Below are positions 6,655 through 14,200 of a stretch of 42,883 nucleotides of DNA, one piece after another; position 1 is the first letter of the stretch; each line of letters opens with the position of its first letter. The DNA is from an uncultured Sphingomonadales bacterium. GTDB lineage: Bacteria > Pseudomonadota > Alphaproteobacteria > Sphingomonadales > Sphingomonadaceae. The stretch is taken from the NCBI GenBank assembly GCA_903848655.1, contig CAINGT010000033.1, positions 1-42,883 on the forward strand. Reading direction: 5' to 3'. Made by a program: the position numbers and the translations under genes. The notes under the pieces were generated by a model, which searched no databases, had not been told where the DNA came from, and saw only the letters and a list, made by a program, of their open reading frames with translations.

Positions 6655-6827
6655 TGGCCGAAGTAAGTGAATATCGCAGGAATCTTGCGTGGACAGCAGG
6701 GAAAAAAGCTGCGTTAGCCGGGAAGCCAAGGACCGCGAACAATCGACAACCTTGCACCATCTATGCCGACGATTGGTGCGGTGGTTATGATGCGGGTGTC
6801 GAAGAAATATCACGGAGGAAGCCATGA
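6654..6827 (+). CDS. RMF-like (ribosome modulation factor family) small protein
   Basis: A 57-residue basic protein with the pattern of the ribosome modulation factor family: an N-terminal AWTAGKKAALAGKP segment followed, after a short linker, by YADDWCGGYDAG, close to the family's aromatic/glycine motif where E. coli RMF has its second conserved block. RMF binds near the anti-Shine-Dalgarno region of 16S rRNA and drives 100S ribosome dimers; phage homologues are widespread but poorly understood. The gene starts at a TGATG junction and ends at an ATGA junction. The family call is by eye; translational control during infection is a guess. Confidence 0.6.
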   Translation: MAEVSEYRRNLAWTAGKKAALAGKPRTANNRQPCTIYADDWCGGYDAGVEEISRRKP

Positions 6828-7399
6828 CCGACCCATCCGAAGCGCCCGACCTCGTGGAGAGGGTGGCGCGGGCGATCCACAGCGCGAAAATGACCGGGCA
6901 CAATCCTGATTGCCTTTACGAGCATCATGAGCACGAAAAATGGCCTGTAGATGATCGCCGCGAATATCGCGATGCTTTCACAGATGAACTGCGTGTCCAG
7001 TTGTTCCACAAGGCGTGGCGACACTATGAAGAAGCCGCCCGCGCAGCCCTTGCTGCAATCCCATCGCAGGCGGGGGAGGTGGAGCGGTTGCGGGCTGCCG
7101 CGACCGAACTGCTTGCTGCGAAGTTCAGCACATACCGGGCACGCAATGGCCGTGAAGTCGGCGTAGAAGCTGATGACGGCGAGAAGTGCTGGATCGTACA
7201 CATCGACCAGATCGCTGCGCTAGAAGCCGCGCTATCCCCCTCGGCCATGGAAACCGGCCCGACCGCGCTTGAGTATCTGCAAATGGAACACGAGCAGTTG
7301 CAGGCATTGTGCGAGCAACAGTCCGCCCAACTCGCCACCCACCGCGCTCTAGGCCATAGTGAGGCGGTTGCTGAGATTACGCGAGGAAGGTTGGCGTAA
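6824..7399 (+). CDS. Phage protein of unknown function (191 aa), probably frameshifted near its end
   Basis: A 191-residue mostly helical protein. It begins with a motif common in uncharacterised phage proteins (VERVARAIHSAKM followed by an acidic/aromatic stretch and YEEAARAALAAI) and has a coiled-coil middle (GEVERLRAAATELLAAK; YLQMEHEQLQALCEQQ). The last residues (EAVAEITRGRLA) look like a frameshift: skipping one base at 7376 would continue into a natural helix (AVAELREEGWRNADYAADLI) encoded by 7377-7466 and give about 214 residues. No domain of known function. It overlaps the RMF-like gene by 4 bp. Confidence 0.7.
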   Translation: MTDPSEAPDLVERVARAIHSAKMTGHNPDCLYEHHEHEKWPVDDRREYRDAFTDELRVQLFHKAWRHYEEAARAALAAIPSQAGEVERLRAAATELLAAKFSTYRARNGREVGVEADDGEKCWIVHIDQIAALEAALSPSAMETGPTALEYLQMEHEQLQALCEQQSAQLATHRALGHSEAVAEITRGRLA

Positions 7400-7469
7400 C
7401 GCTGATTATGCAGCGGACCTGATCGAACGCGGCGAACACCGCAACGCTATCGCAGAAGGGGAAGGGTGA
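7359..7469 (+). CDS. Short frame, probably the displaced C-terminus of the preceding gene (36 aa)
   Basis: This frame can start at GTG 7359 and runs to TGA 7467-7469, encoding a charged helix (LREEGWRNADYAADLIERGE). It overlaps the preceding gene by 41 bp in the +1-shifted frame and its sequence is a natural continuation of that protein's last helix. Either it is a separate tiny gene translated by re-initiation, or it is the tail of the 191-aa protein displaced by a one-base insertion or sequencing error. Its stop overlaps the next ATG (TGATG). Confidence 0.45.
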   Translation: MRRLLRLREEGWRNADYAADLIERGEHRNAIAEGEG

Positions 7470-7645
7470 TGGCTACCATACTGGATTTCACCAGCGCACA
7501 CTTTGCCGATGAATGGGCCCGCCACGGCATAACGATGGATGAAAAACCCGATTATCAAACCGAACCGTATCGATATGCAATGTGGGACGCAATGAATGAT
7601 GGATATTGGCCGACAGATTATATTGCTGAATACATAACCACTTGA
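7469..7645 (+). CDS. Last gene of the rightward train, small acidic protein (58 aa)
   Basis: A 58-residue protein starting at a TGATG junction and ending 13 bp before the convergent lysis genes stop at 7659. It is acidic and aromatic-rich (HFADEWARHGITMDEKPDY; YAMWDAMNDGYWPTDYIAEY), suggesting a small folded domain or a protein-protein inhibitor. The base composition is lower in GC than its neighbours. No family is recognised. No intrinsic terminator is visible in the 13-bp convergent gap, so opposing transcripts may overlap here. Confidence 0.65.
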   Translation: MATILDFTSAHFADEWARHGITMDEKPDYQTEPYRYAMWDAMNDGYWPTDYIAEYITT

Positions 7646-7658
7646 CCCGCGCCGCCCA

Positions 7659-8231
7659 TCACTGATTTAACCCCAACGCCCAATCCCTCGCCGCCTGCAA
7701 CCGCTGCGTGTTCACCGTGCAGGCGTTGATGTCGTCGGCGCTGACTGCAACCATGTCGGCAGCGTGATCGGGTCCGTCAGTACCCGAGGCACCGCCACCC
7801 GAGGCGCTGGCAACGGTTCCGCCGGCACCACTCGCAACGTCTGCGCGCACCCGGTGAGTAGAGATATAGCGATCAGTGGCGGACTGAGCCGCCGCAAGCT
7901 GTGTCTGATATGCATGGTCTGCGTCCTGTGCTTTGGCTTGGTAGACCTGTTCCTGATGGTGCAGCGCTTCTCGGGCCATGTTGGTCGCGTTGGCTTGTGC
8001 GGTCTTGAATTGCGCAATCTCGCCGGCCAGGTGTTCGACCTGGAGCGCCTTCACCGCCCACTCGTGCCAGAACAGCCCGCACAGCAGCAGCAGGACCGCC
8101 ACAACGCCCAGCAGCGCATGAACTGGTGACGCGGTAAGCCAACGCCACCCGTCCTTAATTTCGCCCTCTGCGGTCAGTGCCCATCGGGATAGCCAGCCTT
8201 TCAGCAGCCATGTGATTATGCCCGGGATCAT
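7659..8231 (-). CDS. i-spanin (Rz-like)
   Basis: From the ATG at 8231 this encodes 190 residues with one transmembrane segment (LLGVVAVLLLLCGLFW, about 39-54), then a long periplasmic alpha-helical region rich in alanine and glutamine (AQFKTAQANATNMAREAL; YQAKAQDADHAYQTQLAAAQ), the form of inner-membrane spanins. A glycine/alanine/serine-rich stretch and a short C-terminal helix follow. An outer-membrane partner is nested in another frame. The start overlaps the holin stop by 4 bp (8228-8231), so an upstream extension to 8402 is rejected. It links the inner and outer membranes in the last step of lysis. Confidence 0.85.
   Translation of the reverse strand: MIPGIITWLLKGWLSRWALTAEGEIKDGWRWLTASPVHALLGVVAVLLLLCGLFWHEWAVKALQVEHLAGEIAQFKTAQANATNMAREALHHQEQVYQAKAQDADHAYQTQLAAAQSATDRYISTHRVRADVASGAGGTVASASGGGASGTDGPDHAADMVAVSADDINACTVNTQRLQAARDWALGLNQ
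7712..7915 (-). CDS. o-spanin (Rz1-like lipoprotein) nested inside Rz
   Basis: A 67-residue protein entirely inside the Rz gene in a different frame, starting at ATG 7915. It has a short basic start (MHIRHSLRRL), a hydrophobic stretch and a lipobox LLTGC with the acylated cysteine near residue 23, followed by a proline-rich mature part (VVPAEPLPAPRVAVPRV), the hallmarks of Rz1. The nested arrangement is as in lambda. It would be an outer-membrane lipoprotein that pairs with the Rz periplasmic domain to fuse the membranes. Confidence 0.85.
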   Translation of the reverse strand: MHIRHSLRRLSPPLIAISLLTGCAQTLRVVPAEPLPAPRVAVPRVLTDPITLPTWLQSAPTTSTPAR

Positions 8232-8497
8232 TGCCCGTCGTCCTTCGCTTTGGGCTCGGTGCCGTTGGTGCCCCAGATGAGACCTGCAACCGCACCCACG
8301 ACGGCGGGCACGTAGATCGCAAGCACCGGCAGGAGCGTTGACCAATCGGAAACAGGCACCTTGCCAGCGATCACCGAGCCGACCGCGGCTACCGGGATGC
8401 ACACCAGCAGGACGAATGTGATCACCAGGCCGATCAGCCGGCCGATCGCTACCGTCTCATTGTCCGCGCCGGTCAGCGCCTGCTTCACCCAACCCAT
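8228..8497 (-). CDS. Holin with two transmembrane segments
   Basis: An 89-residue protein with two hydrophobic segments (about 18-45 and 56-76), a short loop with charged residues (GKVPVSDWS) and a polar basic/acidic tail (GTEPKAKDDGQ), fitting a class II-type holin. It lies between the endolysin and the spanin pair and overlaps the Rz start by 4 bp. It would form the inner-membrane lesion that triggers lysis. Another small membrane protein two genes upstream (8937-9209) could be a second holin or antiholin. Confidence 0.85.
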   Translation of the reverse strand: MGWVKQALTGADNETVAIGRLIGLVITFVLLVCIPVAAVGSVIAGKVPVSDWSTLLPVLAIYVPAVVGAVAGLIWGTNGTEPKAKDDGQ

Positions 8498-8499
8498 TA

Positions 8500-8940
8500 T
8501 TACCCCCCATCGTATTGCGTCAGATCGTGCCCGTTGATGATGGACAGGATCAGGTGCGCGTAGTTCGGATCGGTCGCGTAAACGTGCGCCAGAGCGGTCA
8601 CGTAGGCCGTGACATCAGGCAACTTCGCGATGGCTGGCGCATACTGTGGACGGGTCGCAATCAGCGCGGCATGAGCTGTGAAGGCGTCGACAATCGACGG
8701 GAATGCGGCGAAGGTGCAATCGACGGCAACGCGCTGGCCGTGGACGACTTCGTGCGTGTGGAACACCTGATCAGGAAAGCCGGTCATGTGCTTTATGCCG
8801 AAGGGGTTGTTGCCGGGGCTGTGTGTACCCCATGCCGATTCAACAGCCCATTGCGCCAGTGACAGGCTGGCAAGGCAAGTCGGATAGGCGTGATGCGATG
8901 TTTGCGCAGCCGCGATGATGTCAGGGGGGAAGCCGCTCAT
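8500..8940 (-). CDS. Endolysin, glucosaminidase (FlgJ/LytD-type)
   Basis: A 146-residue single-domain enzyme of the glucosaminidase/muramidase superfamily. The catalytic-site motif AQWAVESAWG (Glu34) is followed by NNPFGIK and a YATDPNYAHLILSII segment, in the order usual for family GH73-type domains. There is no signal peptide or cell-wall binding module, so release through the holin is expected. It lies between a membrane protein gene (4-bp overlap) and the holin (2-bp gap). It cleaves the glycan strands of peptidoglycan. Confidence 0.88.
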   Translation of the reverse strand: MSGFPPDIIAAAQTSHHAYPTCLASLSLAQWAVESAWGTHSPGNNPFGIKHMTGFPDQVFHTHEVVHGQRVAVDCTFAAFPSIVDAFTAHAALIATRPQYAPAIAKLPDVTAYVTALAHVYATDPNYAHLILSIINGHDLTQYDGG

Positions 8941-9209
8941 TTACCAAGCTCCCTGCGCTCTTTCGCTTCTTCGACAAGCAGCGAAACATTTGCATCGATG
9001 CGTTCGATCTTGGTCGATGACGCTGTTGCAGAGGCTTCGACGGCGGTCAGTCGCCGATCGTATTCATTCAGGCGCTGATAGTTGACGCCGACCTCAAACA
9101 GGCCCGTCGCTGCCGAAATAAACAGCGCGCCCGCTGCGATCCATTCGGCACGGGTCAACGCTTGCTCCTGTCGTTCCTGAGCGTCATCAAAGGGGGTTTG
9201 AGTGTTCAT
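8937..9209 (-). CDS. Small membrane protein with coiled-coil tail, possible holin or antiholin
   Basis: A 90-residue protein with a polar, charged N-terminus (QTPFDDAQERQEQALTRAEW), one hydrophobic segment (IAAGALFISAATGLFEVGV, about 24-42) and then a heptad-like coiled coil (LNEYDRRLTAVEASATA ... IERIDANVSLLVEEAKERRE). This layout is common in phage lysis cassettes as an accessory holin or an antiholin-like regulator. It overlaps the endolysin and the 40-aa gene by 4 bp each. Function is inferred from location only. Confidence 0.65.
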   Translation of the reverse strand: MNTQTPFDDAQERQEQALTRAEWIAAGALFISAATGLFEVGVNYQRLNEYDRRLTAVEASATASSTKIERIDANVSLLVEEAKERRELGK

Positions 9210-9328
9210 CCGCGCACCTGTTGACGCCAGAACGCTGCGAAAGCAGGATCGCGCAATTCAGCTGCGATCTGCTGCTCTGAAAGCTGGCCCGAGCGGATGC
9301 AGGCGAGAAGGAGTGCAAACCTACTCAT
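9206..9328 (-). CDS. Small protein (40 aa) in the lysis cassette
   Basis: From ATG 9328 this encodes 40 residues: MSRFALLLACIRSGQLSEQQ, then a short amphipathic helix and a basic end (FAAFWRQQVRG). Its ATG lies in the last codons of the 46-aa gene, and its stop overlaps the next gene (ATGA). Similar small proteins with an IRSGQLSEQQ-like stretch occur near phage lysis genes. There is one hydrophobic helix at most. Function is unknown. Confidence 0.55.
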   Translation of the reverse strand: MSRFALLLACIRSGQLSEQQIAAELRDPAFAAFWRQQVRG

Positions 9329-9461
9329 CGGCATCTTTCTTTTCTGGAGGCTCAGGTTTTTGCAACTGCGCAAGTTGAGCCTGCAACAAGGCAATAGTCA
9401 TCACCATTTCACCAATGGTAAGTTTCAAATAGTCATTGGCAGATAACATGTCTTGCCTCAT
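9321..9461 (-). CDS. Small protein (46 aa) following the tail fibre
   Basis: From ATG 9461 this encodes 46 residues: a helix (MLSANDYLKLTIGEMVMTIA), a leucine/glutamine repeat (LLQAQLAQLQ) and a highly charged proline/lysine tail (KPEPPEKKDADE). The ATG overlaps the tail fibre stop in an ATGA junction and the gene ends inside the start of the next one, so translational coupling supports it. It could be a small fibre-associated or lysis accessory protein; nothing more can be said. Confidence 0.6.
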   Translation of the reverse strand: MRQDMLSANDYLKLTIGEMVMTIALLQAQLAQLQKPEPPEKKDADE

Positions 9462-11179
9462 GCGTTGAAATATGCAATTTTTTTAAGGGTTCCATTGATA
9501 TCTACAACAATAAAACCGTTTACTGTTGCCGGAACTGTCACTCCGCCGCCTGCTGTTGCAGTGCCAGATACTTGCGCAGACGAAAATTTCATTGATGCAT
9601 TGGAAAATGAAGCACCGCTAAAATCGATGCCATTGGTGAAATAACCGCCAAACTGTTCTGCCGCTGCCGGAGCGTTATTGGCGACTGACGCGCCGTATGT
9701 TTTGCGCGCAACGCCACCTGGCATGATCGTATCGTATCGCGTCAAAATGCCTGTCCACCAGTTATGTCCGTGGACGGAAGGCGAAATAACCAGACCGAAC
9801 GTTCCGGGGTAAGACGGCAGAACAGTAAGGGTCCCTGACGACGACCCGCTAGTATTGATCGCAGTTCCTGCCGGGGTCGCAGATACTTGAAAAGTATTCG
9901 CAGTCATTCCAGTTGATAGAACGTAATATGTCGTCCCAGCAGTTAGCCCAGTCGGCAGGGTACCGCCGAATACGACGCCCATGCCAGCTGTGTAGCCATG
10001 GGAGGCAAGCGTGACGACACCCGGCGATGCGATGCTTATCGTGACAACAGATGTATTTATACCATCGCTGGCCGGAACGACGTCTGGCACGATCTGGAAG
10101 CCCGCAGTATAGCGAGTGCCGCCGACATCGGTTTGCAGCCCAAAGTCTGCCCAGCGGTTGCCGACATTAACCTCCAAGCCGACTGGCGCACCAGATGCGT
10201 ATGTCTGGCCTAAATTTTTTGCGGGGCTGTTAGACCCGAACCATGCTCCAAAAACTTGATTGTTATTAGATAGATTTTGATGAGTAACCCATGACGTCAT
10301 GCCTACATCAATTTCGCCAGCGCCATTGCTGGCTGCCGAAATGAGGTAATTGACTAGCTTGAGCCCATAGCTGCCGAAGCCGCCCGACCGCGTGATGACC
10401 GCGTTGTCTTTCGGCCTGACCGAACCTACAATTCCTGTTGTCTGCGCCGGTGTCCATGCGCTGTCGGTAACGAGTTGCGACCCATCCGGGTAAAGCAAGG
10501 GCCGTGTACCCGCAGCGGCGATTGCTTGGGCTTCCGTGCCGTAGCCTGAAACTGAGGTCCGCTTGCGCAGTTCCGTTTGTACCGTCGAGGCAACCGCATT
10601 TGCACCGGCATCTGTATAACCGGCGAGTGCAGCTCCACCTAAAGCGCCCAGCGCACTATACGAGATACCTATGGTAGACGATGGCGTTGGAAAGACAGCC
10701 AAATTGCCGAAAGTGTCAAACCCGACATAGCTGCTTGCTCGACCCGTCGCGCTTGGGAGAACCGTGTTGGATGCATCCCCCACAGGTAAAGACAGCGCCA
10801 AATTCTGATGGTTCATGACCTGCTGAATAAGGATCGTCAGCCGATCAAATTCACCATTGATCACATCCGGGTAAAATCCGCCCGTGTTGGTCAGCGTGAC
10901 TGATTGCGTGGCTGCGACGTTCGATGTCAGATAGATCGAATAACCCGTCGCCCAAGCCACTAAAGGCATAACTGTGCCGCCCGGATTGCTATCTTGGTTG
11001 GCGTTCAGTGCAACCGTGTAATCTGTGGTCAGCCCGAGCGTCGTGCGGTTGCCGCTGCTATCAATCAGCGTGACGACAACCTCGGATGTCTGAAACACCT
11101 TGAACGTGAAGGGCAGCGGGTTGATCGCGCCATTGCAAAGAAACGGCCCCGCCGATCGGACTGTATTCGAGATGGACAA
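9458..11179 (-). CDS. Tail fibre / tailspike protein
   Basis: A 573-residue protein starting at TTG 11179, preceded by GGGAG about eight bases upstream; no in-frame ATG is available near the N-terminus. The N-terminal ~120 residues (PLPFTFKVFQTSEVVVTLID, then GGFYPDVINGEFDRLTILIQ) match the virion-attachment domain found in T7-like tail fibres. The middle is beta-rich and repetitive. Residues about 380-455 contain a mobile fibre module seen in many phages (TLASHGYTAG, GLTAGTTYYVLS, NTFQVS). The C-terminal part, rich in alanine and glycine, should hold receptor binding. It lies between the large ejection protein and the lysis cassette, and has the CACGCGGAC motif 51 nt before its start. Confidence 0.88.
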   Translation of the reverse strand: MSISNTVRSAGPFLCNGAINPLPFTFKVFQTSEVVVTLIDSSGNRTTLGLTTDYTVALNANQDSNPGGTVMPLVAWATGYSIYLTSNVAATQSVTLTNTGGFYPDVINGEFDRLTILIQQVMNHQNLALSLPVGDASNTVLPSATGRASSYVGFDTFGNLAVFPTPSSTIGISYSALGALGGAALAGYTDAGANAVASTVQTELRKRTSVSGYGTEAQAIAAAGTRPLLYPDGSQLVTDSAWTPAQTTGIVGSVRPKDNAVITRSGGFGSYGLKLVNYLISAASNGAGEIDVGMTSWVTHQNLSNNNQVFGAWFGSNSPAKNLGQTYASGAPVGLEVNVGNRWADFGLQTDVGGTRYTAGFQIVPDVVPASDGINTSVVTISIASPGVVTLASHGYTAGMGVVFGGTLPTGLTAGTTYYVLSTGMTANTFQVSATPAGTAINTSGSSSGTLTVLPSYPGTFGLVISPSVHGHNWWTGILTRYDTIMPGGVARKTYGASVANNAPAAAEQFGGYFTNGIDFSGASFSNASMKFSSAQVSGTATAGGGVTVPATVNGFIVVDINGTLKKIAYFNA

Positions 11180-11229
11180 GACAGCGCTCCCAGTGGTGCG
11201 CTGCCAGAATTACCCTGTGGATGTCCGAT

Positions 11230-11242
11230 CACGCGGACGCAC
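11230..11242 (-). promoter_or_regulatory. Repeated late-region motif, copy A
   Basis: The plus strand reads CACGCGGACGCAC, identical over 13 bp to copy C (25775-25787). It lies in the 65-bp gap upstream of the tail fibre, 51 nt before its TTG. The reverse strand can form a short hairpin (GTCCG ... CGGAC). Candidate late promoter or RNA element. Confidence 0.5.
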
Positions 11243-11244
11243 AA

Positions 11245-14200
11245 TTAGTGTCGCGTCGCCCTTCCACCGATAACGAGATGCTTGGCATAGTCGGCGGTAT
11301 CATCAGGATAGACTTTGCCAGAGTTCACATCGCGCTGGTATTGCAGCATGTGGCCCAACTGACCCGCGCCCGAGACATGGCCAAAGATGCCGAGCGCATC
11401 CATGCTGTCCTGAATGATCTTGGAATCCTTACCACTCAGTTCCTGATAGATGTCAGCAGGTACCTTGATTACCAGACCAAGACCCTTGAACACCGGCAAC
11501 TGGCCGATCGTGTCCGTGTCAATCTTGCGTCCCTGATAAGCCATCTCGACCGACTTCCATGCATCACGGACAAGCGGCACAGTGCCGGCCAGTTCACCAG
11601 CGATGGCCATGCCCATCCATTGCATTGTGCTTTCATCCTGGCTCGGTCCACCACCACTGACCCACGCCGCCATCATTGCAGGCGCAACCATTGTTGCCAT
11701 AAGGCGCGCGGCGATGACCGGCTTGGAAAACTCGGAATGAAAGCCCTTGTCGGTGACATCCATCAACTGCCCGAGGCTGTTGTTCATGAACCCGTACATA
11801 GTGCCGAACAGCGACGAGACACCGCGATCATGCAGGAAGTTTGATCGCGTGGTTTCCAGTGCCGAACCATGGGCCTCACGCACGACCTTATTGGCATAGC
11901 GCACCGCTGCCTCGTGTTCCATCGGCTTGCCAGTGCCGCCCTGGTTGACCGGAATACCGTCATTGACAGCCCAGTCATAAGCCGCATGAGCCGTTGCAGC
12001 CGCAGACAGGAGATCGGACCAAGCTACAAAAGCATGGCCATAACGTTCATTCTTTTGAAGCAGCGTTTCCTTTTCGAGCATCAGGTGTGTCGGGTTTTTG
12101 AAGTCCCTGTCCATCTGGTTCGACCGCGATGCGATCTCGGGGAACTTGGCGCGCGCCTCCTCGATGTCAGCTATCATATTGCCCGAACCCATGCGTGCAG
12201 CACGAGCGAGGAAATACTTCTCACCGCCTCCGCCGACATAGCCCAGTGACTTGAGCGCCGCCGAGCTGCCATGCTTCATGACCGTCGATACGCGATAGCC
12301 GATGCCGTTGATGATCACCCCGGCGCGCAGGTATTGGATGAACTTCTGCATCTTACTCATCGCATCATCGCGCTTGTTCAGGTTCGCAATGTTGTCCACC
12401 AGCTTGCGCAGAGCAGCATATTCATCCGGCCCATAACTGCGCTTGAACTGGTCGGTGAACGCATCGTTGGTCAGGACCTTGTTAACGTCAATCAGCGCCT
12501 CGCGATAGGCAAGGTCGTGGATCGTGTCACGGACGTTGCGCGCGATGTCATGCCAGTCGAGGTTGACCACATCGGTATAGCCCTCAGCGCGATTCTTGAG
12601 CGCGCCGTTCGATGTCGTTGTGGCTCGATAGCTTTGCGATGCCGGATCAATAGCCGTGCTGCGGTCAGCGTCGAGCGAGCCTTTGCGATCAGCCAACTTT
12701 GAACGCAATGGGTCATAGCTGATTGGTGAATATCCGCCTTCCATCTTGACCACAGTGCCAACAGGCGTTGTCACCTCGAATGGACGCGGCTCGATGCCTT
12801 CAGGCAAAACACCGCCCAGACGGCGCAGCATGGCGACCTGTTCTTCCCATAGCGGCTTGAATTGGTCCATGACGAACTGCGCCGCCTTCCAGTCCTGTGC
12901 CGTCATGTTCTGTTTGAGGAATGACCACGTAGCTTCGGCATCCCAGCCCCAGCCATCGGTCATCTTGCGAAAGTTGGATTCATTGCCGGTGTGCGTGGCC
13001 ATGCGCAACATGCGCGCGCGGGTGATCAGGTAAGGCTTGCCAGTCTTAGGATCGAGCAATTCCGTGTTCGGCACATTGTCATGCATGGCGTCCTGCCACT
13101 TGCCGCCAAGCTCTTTCGACATAGCCATATAGGCGTCGGACACTTCGCGAATCTTGGCATTCTTCCAATAGTTCCGATCTGTCAGCCGGTCGAAGATCAG
13201 GCGTTGAAATGGCCCACCAAACTGGTGCATATCATAACGGTTGGCCTTGAAGTCCTGCCCGAGCAGATCGCCACGGAACGTCGAGGTGAAGAACGACGAT
13301 AGCTTGTGCCACGCGATCGGCAGAACACCCGAGCCAATTTCCTTGCTGGGCGGTTCGACCAATTGCTCTTTGCTGTAATGCTCGCCGCGCTCGATCATCG
13401 GTGCCATCAGATCCTCGACGGCTTTTCCGATCTCGATCTTCTTGCCATCGCGCATGACCGTGTTCTTGTTCCGCGCGACATCGGCAATCGATTTGACCGT
13501 GTCATGCAGGCCGGTCATTTCCGAAACCGTCAGATCACGATACCCGCGCTTGGGTGCCGGGTTGAGCAAGTTCTCGTCAAGGTGTGGCTCATACCCTGCT
13601 TCGAGCGCAGACTGATGCCAATCTCGTAGAGCTTGTTGGCGCACCGGCACATTGTCGTTCGGATTCGCGCGGAGGTCATAGTCACCTAGGATCGCGTCAA
13701 TCAGTTCAATGTCGGTGCCGATACGCTCACGGCGCGACTTCTTGGCGAACCCCTTGAGGTAATCGACCTGCTTTCGAGCGGTCTCGCGTGCCTCGTCAGT
13801 GGCCTTGGCAAGGTAGAAATTCAGCAACTGGCGGCGCTTGGCATCGAGCGCCTTTTCATCGCCACCTTCGCGCGCAGCATCCTCTGCCAGTCCCGATGCC
13901 CAACGTTCCTCTGCACGGAACCGCTCGGACTTCAGTTCATCGACGCGCAGGCCATTGACGATCTTTGCCGCCATCTCGCGCGCTTGCTCTTTGACGATAC
14001 GCACCAGATCGCCACCCAATGCGCCGCGCACAGCCTTGGTCAGTGTGTTGATCTCGGTTTCCAGAACCTTGGCCTGCGCATCATTATGGACCACTTGGGT
14101 TGCCGCTTCCATCATCGCTGCCGGGTCGGTCAGGTCGCCATGCTGTTCAAGCATACGCTGGTCGGTCAGGTCGTTGATCTTGTCTTTGAGCTTGGGTTGA

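Noticed and set aside
7677..7730. GCCTGCA...TGCAGGC inverted repeat near the convergent operon ends as terminator
   Set aside because: It lies within the Rz coding region and is not followed by a T-run in either direction.
8231..8402. Upstream extension of the Rz frame to 8402
   Set aside because: It would lie over most of the holin gene and is arginine-rich without structure; the ATG at 8231 has a 4-bp overlap with the holin stop and is followed directly by the expected membrane segment.
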